From the NCBI GenBank assembly GCA_964435565.1, contig CAYSZR010000023.1, positions 1 to 29,323 of the forward strand: a stretch of 29,323 nt of DNA, read 5' to 3'. Numbering within the stretch: position 1 is the stretch's first letter; each line of letters begins with the position of its first letter. The notes beneath the pieces were generated by a model, which ran no database searches, was not told where the DNA came from, and saw only the letters and a list, made by a program, of their open reading frames with translations. The translations under genes and the position numbers were made by a program. The stretch is from QAMH01 sp964435565 (GTDB taxonomy: Bacteria; Actinomycetota; Coriobacteriia; Coriobacteriales; QAMH01). Shown here one piece after another: positions 23,125 through 29,323 of this stretch.

Positions 23125-24360
23125 ATGACCGAACAGTTCGATAATCGCCAGATCATCATCGACTACCTCAGAGGTGGCTGTAAAGGCGGCGATATGGGCT
23201 TCGTCGGCATTGAGATCGAGCAGTTCGTTCTTGATGAAGATGGAGAACGTGTTCCCTATGATGAAAAGCACGGGCGTTTGGGCGTGCGCGATATACTCGA
23301 GGCGCTTAGCGTGTATTATCCCGATGTCACACGTACTGAAAACGGCGATATCACCGGTTGCTCACGTGCGCAGGCGGGAATCACCATCGAACCATCTGCC
23401 CAGGTTGAAATAAGCATTGCTCCTAAGCTGACACTTGCGGAGGTCGAAGAGGAATACGAGAATTTCGATTTCAGAATCGGACAGCTGCTTAAACCTCGCG
23501 ACTATAAGCTTGTCCCATTAGGATATGACCCCCAGAGCAAGGCGGCTGACTTACCACTTATCCCTAAGTCGCGCTATCGCTATATGGACGGGTATTTCTC
23601 TCGGTTGCCAGGCATGCATGCCGAGCGCATGATGCGTGCCACAGCTTCGCTGCAGGTTTCCATTGACTATTCGGATGAAGCGGATGCAGTTCGAAAAATG
23701 CGCATCGCTACGCTCATGGGACCTCTATTTTCCTATCTTTTGGACAATATCGCTGTATTCGAGGGCGAGCCAAATGCGACGCCGCTTCGCCGCCTGAAAG
23801 TATGGCGCGAAGTCGATCCGGCCCGCTGCGGTGTTGTTCCGGGCCTATTCGATGGGGATTTCGGGTTTGGCGCATATGCTGACTGGCTCTTGTCTGTTCC
23901 GCCTATTTTTGTAACGCGTCCTCATGAACATACTACGGGAGCGCAGCCTGCAGCGCAGGTGTACGCTGATGCACCCATGACCGAGGCGGATATCGAGCAT
24001 CTTCTAGGGATGGTATGGCCGGACGTGCGTCTGAAACATTACGTTGAGATACGACAATGCGACGCGGTTCCTTTTGATGTTGCGTTGGGCTATGCGGCGC
24101 TTGTCAAGGGTCTGTTTTACGGCCCGACAAATCTCGATTTACTTGAACATGCGCTTGGCGTAGGCGATGATGGGGCTTGGCATTACAGTTCACAAGATGT
24201 CGAAGACGCGATCGATGCCATAATTGCTGATGAAATGGACGCAGTGGTCTATGGGCGCAGCGTGGGTGCATGGATCGATCTTTTGTTCCAATTCGCGCCC
24301 GATGGTCTTGGCGTCGAAGCAGATTATCTTGAAGCGCTCAAGGATTTCAGGGGGCTCTAA
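23125..24360 (+). CDS. gshA: Glutamate-cysteine ligase, GCS2 family
   Basis: This 411-residue enzyme should join glutamate and cysteine to gamma-glutamylcysteine with ATP. Supporting stretches are GFVGIEIEQFVLD (active-site Glu-rich strand), ITIEPSAQVEISIAPKLTL, YMDGYFSRLPG, RMMRATASLQVSIDYSDE, and MGPLFSYLLDNIAVFEG, typical of GCS2/plant-type ligases. The ATG at 23125 is preferred over 23077 because GAGG lies 6-9 bases upstream and the extra 16 residues look non-native. It sits 3 bases before obg, so they are co-transcribed. No glutathione synthetase is visible, so the product could be gamma-glutamylcysteine itself as a thiol buffer, or an EgtA-type use. Confidence 0.87.
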   Translation: MTEQFDNRQIIIDYLRGGCKGGDMGFVGIEIEQFVLDEDGERVPYDEKHGRLGVRDILEALSVYYPDVTRTENGDITGCSRAQAGITIEPSAQVEISIAPKLTLAEVEEEYENFDFRIGQLLKPRDYKLVPLGYDPQSKAADLPLIPKSRYRYMDGYFSRLPGMHAERMMRATASLQVSIDYSDEADAVRKMRIATLMGPLFSYLLDNIAVFEGEPNATPLRRLKVWREVDPARCGVVPGLFDGDFGFGAYADWLLSVPPIFVTRPHEHTTGAQPAAQVYADAPMTEADIEHLLGMVWPDVRLKHYVEIRQCDAVPFDVALGYAALVKGLFYGPTNLDLLEHALGVGDDGAWHYSSQDVEDAIDAIIADEMDAVVYGRSVGAWIDLLFQFAPDGLGVEADYLEALKDFRGL

Positions 24361-24363
24361 TAC

Positions 24364-25773
24364 ATGGCAGAGACTTTTACCGACCAGGTTCATATCCAGG
24401 TTAAATCAGGCAATGGCGGCGCTGGTTGTACGTCGTTTCGCCGAGAAGCGCATGTTCCGAAAGGCGGTCCCGACGGAGGAGATGGCGGTCGGGGCGGAGA
24501 TGTCGTGCTCGTTGCAGATGCAACGGTCCCGACGCTTATAGACTATCGATATAAGCATCATTTCAAAGCGGGCAAGGGAACACATGGCCAGGGCAAACGC
24601 ATGCATGGGGCAGATGGCGAAGACCTGCTTTTGAAAGTGCCGGTCGGGACTGTTGTCCGCCTGCTCGATGATGATATGCAGCCATGCGAGGACATTGCCG
24701 ACCTGACTCATAATGGAGAACGCGTCATCGTTGCCAAGGGTGGGCGCGGTGGGCGCGGTAACACTCACTTTGTTACTCCGACAAGGCGTGCCCCTGCATT
24801 TTCTGAACTGGGCGAACCGACAGACCCATTTTGGGTCGAACTAGAGATGAAGCTTATGGCCGACGCGGCACTTGTGGGTATGCCGTCTGTCGGCAAAAGC
24901 TCGCTTATCGCCTGCATGTCTGCCGCCCGTCCTAAAATCGCCGATTATCCATTTACGACCCTTATTCCAAATCTTGGCATGGTCAGAAGCGGCGATTTAA
25001 GCTTTGCAGTTGCAGACGTGCCGGGCTTAATCGAGGGGGCAGCGCAGGGAAAGGGCCTGGGGCATGAATTCTTGCGTCATGTCGAGCGTACGGCCATCAT
25101 CCTTCATGTCGTTGACTTGACAGGCGGTTTTGAGGGTCGTGATCCGGTCGAGGATTACGAGGTGATAAAGCGCGAGCTTGCGCTCTATGCCGCAGACCTT
25201 GCCGACCGTCCCGCTATAGTCGTTGCTAACAAAGCGGATGTTCCGGGAACCGAAGAAGCACTTGATCGGCTTAAAGCGCATGTTCGAGCTGAAAGCGATG
25301 AGCTTTCCGAACGTCTGCTTGATGAAGGCATTGATGACAGAAATCCGATTCCGTTTTTCGCGGTGAGCGCGGTGACTCGGATGGGGCTCGATGCGCTTAT
25401 CGCGGCAATCGCGACGAAAGTGCGCGATTTGCGTGAACGAGCGGCAGAAGAGCCGACTCCCGAATACGATCAGGTATGGGAACATCATCGTCTTGAGCGT
25501 GATCGCGCTATTAGCGTCGAGCGTGAAGAGGCGCATGCGTGGCGCGTGCGGGGGCATGGTGTCGAGCGCATGGTCATACAGACTGAATGGGACAACGAGG
25601 AAGCGGTTGCGTTTTTGCAGCGGCGCATGGAACGTGCCGGTGTCGAGCGGGCGCTTGCCGATGCAGGGGCGCGTGCGGGCGATGAGGTGCGCATTATGGG
25701 CATCGCATTCGAATACGAACCGGCTAATTGGGGCGATGATGAATATGACGGCATCATCGATCACGAGGAGTAA
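24364..25773 (+). CDS. obg: GTPase Obg/CgtA
   Basis: This 469-residue GTPase acts in 50S ribosome assembly and stress control. The N-terminal Obg fold is Gly-rich (about residues 1-160, including GGPDGGDGGRGGDVVL and KGGRGGRGNTHF). The G domain has G1 GMPSVGKSS at 172-180, G2 in DYPFTTLIPN, G3 DVPGLIEGA and G4 NKAD. A C-terminal OCT domain follows (about 360-440), reading ISVEREEAHAWRVRGHGVER, and the protein ends with an acidic tail. The gene is in a tight run gshA-obg-proB with 3-base gaps; obg-proB is a common bacterial order. The ATG has AGGGGG upstream inside the end of gshA. Confidence 0.97.
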   Translation: MAETFTDQVHIQVKSGNGGAGCTSFRREAHVPKGGPDGGDGGRGGDVVLVADATVPTLIDYRYKHHFKAGKGTHGQGKRMHGADGEDLLLKVPVGTVVRLLDDDMQPCEDIADLTHNGERVIVAKGGRGGRGNTHFVTPTRRAPAFSELGEPTDPFWVELEMKLMADAALVGMPSVGKSSLIACMSAARPKIADYPFTTLIPNLGMVRSGDLSFAVADVPGLIEGAAQGKGLGHEFLRHVERTAIILHVVDLTGGFEGRDPVEDYEVIKRELALYAADLADRPAIVVANKADVPGTEEALDRLKAHVRAESDELSERLLDEGIDDRNPIPFFAVSAVTRMGLDALIAAIATKVRDLRERAAEEPTPEYDQVWEHHRLERDRAISVEREEAHAWRVRGHGVERMVIQTEWDNEEAVAFLQRRMERAGVERALADAGARAGDEVRIMGIAFEYEPANWGDDEYDGIIDHEE

Positions 25774-25776
25774 ACG

Positions 25777-26850
25777 ATGAAGCGCGTGGTTATTAAAATC
25801 GGCTCTTCGACGCTTGTTAAAGACGGCAAGGTTGATGCCATATTCGTTGGACATCTTGCGGCGGAGTGTGCAAGCCTCATGCATGATGAGGCCATACAAC
25901 CCATCATCGTTTCGTCTGGGTCGATTGCGCTTGGACTTGAGGTACTCGGCCTTGGTTGCGGTGAGCGTCCGGACGATATGCCCACGTTGCAGGCGGCGGC
26001 TTCAATAGGTCAGGTTGGCCTTATTCGCCAATATACTGACACCTTTGCTTGCTTTGGCGTGACCGTGGGCCAGATTCTCATGACCCGTGCGACAACGGGC
26101 CAACGTGAATCGTATTTGCATGCGAGAGATACGATAGAACGCCTTTTGGAATTAGATGTTGTTCCCATCATCAATGAAAACGACACCGTTGCTGTCGAAG
26201 AGATTCGTTTTGGGGACAATGATTCGCTTGCCGCGATGGTTGCCACCTCGATCAATGCCGATCTCGTAGTGCTCTTGAGCGATATAGACGGCCTGTATAC
26301 GGCGGATCCGCGCAAGGACCAGGATGCGGAGCTGTTGAATACGGTAAGCAAGGTGAGCGAGGAAATAGAGCGCGGTGCTGGCGGCGTTGGAAGTCGGAGC
26401 GGTTCGGGTGGAATGCTCACGAAAATCGCTGCAGCCCGAGTTTTGATGGCGGCGGGTATACCGATGGTAATCTGCGAAGGTCACCGCAAAAACGCTGTTT
26501 CCGACGCGGTTCATGGACAGCAAGTCGGCACGACGTTCTTTGACAAGACAGCCAATGGAATGGCGGCGCGCAAGTCTTGGATTGCCTTGGGCGGCAAGGT
26601 CAAGGGACGTGTGGCCTGCGATGATGGAGCGTGCGAAGCGCTTCGGGAACGCGGTGGTTCGTTGCTTCCCGTGGGTATCACGGGTCTGGAAGGTGATTTC
26701 ACGGCAGGCGACCCGGTCGATATTGTCGACCGGCAGGGGCGCATCATTGGACGCGGTCTTGCAGGCCGCTCAAGTGCAGAACTTGCAGAATCACTGGGCC
26801 AGCATGGGGCATGCGAGTTTATCAATCGTGACGAGCTCGTTATTTTCTAA
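25777..26850 (+). CDS. proB: Glutamate 5-kinase
   Basis: This 357-residue enzyme phosphorylates glutamate in the first step of proline synthesis. The amino acid kinase domain (1-250) shows VVIKIGSSTL at the start, SSGSIALG, INENDTVAVEEIRFGDNDSLAA and SGGMLTKIAAARVLMAAG. The C-terminal part (from about 270) is a PUA domain, beginning around WIALGGKVKGRV and ending with GRGLAGRSSAELAE. It starts 3 bases after obg and ends before an approximately 120-base gap to gapA. proA is not in the window. Regulation is likely by proline feedback, as in relatives. Confidence 0.97.
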   Translation: MKRVVIKIGSSTLVKDGKVDAIFVGHLAAECASLMHDEAIQPIIVSSGSIALGLEVLGLGCGERPDDMPTLQAAASIGQVGLIRQYTDTFACFGVTVGQILMTRATTGQRESYLHARDTIERLLELDVVPIINENDTVAVEEIRFGDNDSLAAMVATSINADLVVLLSDIDGLYTADPRKDQDAELLNTVSKVSEEIERGAGGVGSRSGSGGMLTKIAAARVLMAAGIPMVICEGHRKNAVSDAVHGQQVGTTFFDKTANGMAARKSWIALGGKVKGRVACDDGACEALRERGGSLLPVGITGLEGDFTAGDPVDIVDRQGRIIGRGLAGRSSAELAESLGQHGACEFINRDELVIF

Positions 26851-26970
26851 TTGCTTTAATGGGCGCAGCCGCGCGCGTGAAACCCCGCCTGCCGAACTAT
26901 GCGAGCGGCAATCATGTTGCCTCGGTATACTGGTCTTGTACATACCCCTTGCAAGAAAGGTGAATCTGGA

Positions 26971-27975
26971 ATGTCAATCAAAATCGGTATCAATGGTTTT
27001 GGGCGTATCGGTCGTCTGGTTTTTCGTATTGCCGAGCAGGACCCTGATGTGGAAGTCGTCGCCATCAATAATCCGAGTGATCTTGACTGCGCCGCCTACT
27101 TGGTCAAATACGACTCTTGCCAGGGCCGCGTCTTTGACGAATGCTACGCCAAAGATGGAGCACTCGTGGTCGACGGGCATAGCGTGAAAGCGTTTCAGAC
27201 GCGCGATACGGCAGAGCTCGCCTGGGGTGAGGTGGGTGCCGATGTCGTTATCGAATCGACTGGCAGATTGAAAGATGGCGCCACTGCGCAACAGCATATA
27301 GATCAGGGTGCTCAAAAAGTTGTTATTACCGCCCCTGGCACAAACGTCGATGCGACGATCGTTATGGGCGTTAATCAGGATGTCTATGATAAGGACACGA
27401 TGCATATCGTCTCGAACGCATCGTGTACGACAAACTGCCTTGCGCCTTTCGCCAAGGTGCTCAACGATTCCTTTGGTATCAAGCGTGGTTTGATGAACAC
27501 GATCCATTCGTATACGAATGATCAGAAGGTTCTCGATGTACATCATAAGGACTTCCGTCGTTCACGTGCAGCTGCGCTTTCTATGATTCCGACTTCAACG
27601 GGTGCTGCGAAAGCCGTTGGGTTGGTGCTTCCTGAACTCAATGGAAAGCTTGATGGATTCGCAACGCGAGTTCCCACGCCAACAGGATCGATGGTCGATT
27701 TGACTGCCGAGCTTGAAAAGGCCGCTACAGTCGAGGAGATAAACGCCGCGATGAAAGAGGCTGCCGACGGCCCCATGAAGGGTGTCCTCGAATATTGTGT
27801 CGACCCGATTGTCAGCTGTGATGTTATCGGCAATCGTTCTTCCTCGATCTTCGATAGCAAGCTCACCAAGGTCCTGGGCGGCGAAGGCAACTTCGTGAAG
27901 TGCATCTCTTGGTATGATAATGAAATGGGTTACTCTAATCGCGTTGTCGACCTTGCCAAGTTCTTGATGGCATAG
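26971..27975 (+). CDS. gapA: Glyceraldehyde-3-phosphate dehydrogenase, type I
   Basis: This 334-residue glycolytic/gluconeogenic enzyme oxidises glyceraldehyde-3-phosphate. It shows GINGFGRIGRLVFR at the N-terminus, the catalytic Cys152 in SNASCTTNCLAP, and the C-terminal WYDNEMGYSNRVVDL. The ATG at 26971 is preferred because AAGAAAGG lies 9-16 bases upstream and gives the standard start MSIKIGINGFG; the in-frame ATG at 26899 adds 24 atypical residues. The position normally occupied by the NAD-selecting Asp (INDL in relatives) is Asn34 here (INNPSD), which may relax cofactor choice. The gene appears monocistronic, with a hairpin 21 bases after the stop. Confidence 0.96.
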   Translation: MSIKIGINGFGRIGRLVFRIAEQDPDVEVVAINNPSDLDCAAYLVKYDSCQGRVFDECYAKDGALVVDGHSVKAFQTRDTAELAWGEVGADVVIESTGRLKDGATAQQHIDQGAQKVVITAPGTNVDATIVMGVNQDVYDKDTMHIVSNASCTTNCLAPFAKVLNDSFGIKRGLMNTIHSYTNDQKVLDVHHKDFRRSRAAALSMIPTSTGAAKAVGLVLPELNGKLDGFATRVPTPTGSMVDLTAELEKAATVEEINAAMKEAADGPMKGVLEYCVDPIVSCDVIGNRSSSIFDSKLTKVLGGEGNFVKCISWYDNEMGYSNRVVDLAKFLMA

Positions 27976-27996
27976 GGTATGCACACAATACTGAAC

Positions 27997-28028
27997 ATGG
28001 GGCACGCGGCGTATGCCGGGTGCCCCAT
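27997..28028 (+). terminator. Long GC-rich hairpin after gapA
   Basis: ATGGGGCAC (27997-28005) pairs with GTGCCCCAT (28020-28028), and an inner CGGC/GCCG extends the stem. No T tract follows, so it may be an attenuating or mRNA-stabilising hairpin rather than a full terminator. Confidence 0.6.
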
Positions 28029-28047
28029 TGACGTATGAGGGAATATG

Positions 28048-28890
28048 ATGGGAAAGCTTTCAATAGTACCAACGCCACTGGGAAATCTTGGCGATATGAC
28101 GCAGCGGGCGCTGGACGTTCTTGATGATGCAGATGTCATCTGCGCTGAAGATACGCGCGTGACTGGCAAGCTATTAGCGCATTTTGGAATTCATGCGCAT
28201 CTTGAGCGATGCGATGAAAATATCATCGCCCGGCGTAGCGCGACATTGGTGGAGCGTATGGCCAATGGCGAGCACATCGCATTTTGTTCTGACGCTGGAA
28301 TGCCAGGCATCAGTGATCCGGGAAGTGTGCTTGTTGACGCTGCGCGCGATGCCGGAGTTCCCGTTGACGTGCTTCCGGGTCCGTCTGCGGTTGTCACTGC
28401 TCTTGTTGCTGCCGGGTTCGGCGCGAGCGCTTTCTATTTTGGCGGGTTCATGCCAAGAAAAGACGGGGAACGGTCGAGGCTGCTCGAATCTCTTCGTCCA
28501 TTGGATGCCGCCCTTGTTTTTTACGAGTCACCGCATCGTGTCGCAAGCGCTGTTGAAGCTATTGCAAGGTCGCTTGACGGTCGCAGGGTCGCCCTATGCC
28601 GCGAATTGACCAAGCTGCACGAAGAGGTCTTGCGCTTGCCGGCAGATGAACTTGCGCAAAATTTGTGCGAGCGAGACTCGATAAAAGGCGAAATCGTCCT
28701 AGTTATTGCCCCGCCGTTGGTGACAGGGCAGATGGTCGATCTATGCGACCCCGTCTTGCATGATCGCATAGAATGCCAGCTTGCATCGGGCATGTCTAAA
28801 TCGGCACTTGCCAAGCAGCTTGCATCCGATCTGGGCGTTTCGAAAAATCAGCTGTACGATCTGATCTTGGAAGTATCAAAAGATAAGTAA
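28048..28890 (+). CDS. rsmI: 16S rRNA 2'-O-ribose methyltransferase RsmI
   Basis: This protein of about 280 residues methylates the ribose of C1402 in 16S rRNA, using SAM. The tetrapyrrole-methylase-fold signatures are all present in order: VPTPLGNLGDMTQRAL, CAEDTRVTGKLL, FCSDAGMPGISDPG, LPGPSAVVTALVAAG and FGGFMPRK. A helical C-terminal tail reads SKSALAKQLASDLGVSKNQLYD. Two adjacent ATGs are possible (28045 or 28048); the second has better spacing (6 bases) from GAGGG at 28037-28041. It is followed by 433 bases with no credible coding sequence. Confidence 0.95.
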   Translation: MGKLSIVPTPLGNLGDMTQRALDVLDDADVICAEDTRVTGKLLAHFGIHAHLERCDENIIARRSATLVERMANGEHIAFCSDAGMPGISDPGSVLVDAARDAGVPVDVLPGPSAVVTALVAAGFGASAFYFGGFMPRKDGERSRLLESLRPLDAALVFYESPHRVASAVEAIARSLDGRRVALCRELTKLHEEVLRLPADELAQNLCERDSIKGEIVLVIAPPLVTGQMVDLCDPVLHDRIECQLASGMSKSALAKQLASDLGVSKNQLYDLILEVSKDK

Positions 28891-28961
28891 ATAGCTGGTC
28901 AAAATTATTCTCTAAGAAGTATAGACAAATCAAAAAAAGGTTGTAAAGTGTTTTTGTTGCT

Positions 28962-29045
28962 CCTCTTGGAACATATGTTCCAAGAAAGGAAAGCACTCGT
29001 GGCCTGCCCCGCTACGAGACCCGTTTCCTTTCTGCCCCCAAGAGG
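28962..29045 (+). ncRNA. Candidate structured RNA or leader with nested stems
   Basis: No coding sequence is credible here. CCTCTTGG (28962-28969) pairs with CCAAGAGG (29038-29045). Inside, AGAAAGGAAA (28983-28992) pairs with TTTCCTTTCT (29024-29033), and CTCGTGGC (28996-29003) pairs with GCTACGAG (29011-29018) around a 7-base loop. A long hairpin follows at 29064-29100. I do not recognise the family; tmRNA, SRP RNA, RNase P RNA and T-box signatures are absent. It may be a small RNA or the leader of a gene beyond the window. Confidence 0.45.
28964..28985. promoter_or_regulatory. Perfect 22-bp palindrome with LexA-box-like core
   Basis: The two 11-base halves, starting TCTTGGAACAT, are perfect reverse complements. 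The core GAAC-ATAT-GTTC matches the Gram-positive LexA/DinR half-site pattern GAAC-N4-GTTC, with G instead of C at the outer position. It overlaps one stem of the candidate RNA and could be DNA operator, RNA hairpin, or both. Confidence 0.45.
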
Positions 29046-29063
29046 CAAATCTCTCTCTGCGTC

Positions 29064-29100
29064 GAAAGGCCCCGGCAGTCAATGACTGTCGGGGCCTTTC
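29064..29100 (+). terminator. Strong hairpin, probable terminator
   Basis: A 17-bp stem (29064-29080 with 29084-29100, one G-U) closes on a 3-base loop. The right arm ends in GGGGCCTTTC with no longer T tract, as at 23006-23036. It would end the RNA at 28962-29045. Confidence 0.75.
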
Positions 29101-29152
29101 GCATTCGGGTTTAAAGACGGAACTGCAGCTAGGTGCTTCTGAATAAAAGGGG

Positions 29153-29248
29153 GCCCTGGTGTTGGGATGATACACCAGGGCTCTGGGATGAAGGTTCGAA
29201 ATAGGCTGGGGAAGTTTGGGGAGAGGAGAATAGCCTATCTTTCGAACC
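29153..29248 (+). ncRNA. Second hairpin pair of unknown function
   Basis: GCCCTGGTGT (29153-29162) pairs with ACACCAGGGC (29172-29181). A second stem then joins GGTTCGAA (29193-29200) to TTCGAACC (29241-29248) and ATAGGCT (29201-29207) to AGCCTAT (29232-29238), with a 2-base bulge. The 24-base loop is purine-rich (GGGGAAG, GGGGAGAGGAG). No open reading frame explains it. It may be a riboswitch-like leader or ncRNA of a gene past the window. Confidence 0.4.
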
Positions 29249-29323
29249 ATGAGACACAATACAGGGAGAATCTGAAATATTGCTGAAAGAATTTCTGAAA
29301 GACCCCAAGGGCCAAAAATCGTT

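Noticed and set aside
28930..29259. Minus-strand open frame of 109 codons
   Set aside because: Pro/Arg/Ser-rich sequence without ribosome binding site or recognisable domain, lying across strong hairpins; treated as non-coding.
28930..29323. Retron msr/msd or T-box leader
   Set aside because: No reverse transcriptase or T-box sequence (AGGGTGG-type) is visible, and the downstream gene is outside the window. The hairpins alone are not enough.
1..29323. CRISPR arrays and insertion sequences
   Set aside because: No regularly spaced direct repeats, cas genes, transposase genes or IS-type terminal repeats were seen.

Overview
The window reads as chromosomal DNA of an anaerobic actinobacterium, most likely class Coriobacteriia and probably an Eggerthellaceae-type organism. 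This placement is inferred from gene content and protein style: a Gram-positive GatD, a Tat-exported uptake [NiFe] hydrogenase, a LysR/PaaK-type ligase module, a GCS2 ligase, and strong GGAGG-type ribosome binding sites in a roughly half-GC genome. No 16S rRNA is present to confirm it. Most of the window is core housekeeping DNA with two accessory-looking blocks.

Layout: (1) 1-1756, the 3' end of gatD (cell wall amidation) and a membrane protein with a polyglutamine tail. (2) 1777-2862, the rplM-rpsI ribosomal protein operon between two clear terminators. (3) 2899-7842, minus strand: hydrogenase structural genes hyaA-hyaB-hyaC, a hairpin, then a shikimate-kinase-like gene overlapping the hydrogenase maturation protease gene. 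(4) 8056-9010, the trans-translation pair smpB and ssrA (tmRNA). (5) 9067-10857, oligoendopeptidase F on the minus strand. (6) 10975-13170, murI (broken by an apparent internal deletion with frameshift), rph and rdgB. (7) 13268-13343, tRNA-Thr(CGU). (8) 13440-19826, a three-gene operon: a cytosolic BspA-type leucine-rich-repeat protein, a zincin-like plus von Willebrand A protein, and a MoxR-like AAA+ ATPase fused to a SAM-methyltransferase-like domain. (9) 19832-22960, a LysR regulator divergent from a PaaK-like acyl-CoA ligase gene, followed by a gene encoding only a LysR effector domain, with a T-N11-A LysR box in the divergent intergenic region. (10) 23125-28890, gshA (GCS2 family), obg, proB, gapA and rsmI. 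(11) 28891-29323, a non-coding stretch rich in long hairpins.

How it fits together: the hydrogenase would oxidise H2 outside the membrane and pass electrons through cytochrome b to the quinone pool, with the protease in the neighbouring operon trimming the large subunit. SmpB and tmRNA form the ribosome rescue pair. The strongest candidate for an undescribed system is the LRR / zincin-VWA / AAA+-methyltransferase operon. It resembles MoxR-VWA chaperone pairs (RavA-ViaA, CoxD-CoxE) but carries a repeat protein and a fused, motif-I-degenerate methyltransferase domain. The second candidate is the HTH-less LysR effector-domain protein encoded beside a full-length paralogue. The third is the structured non-coding region at the right-hand end.
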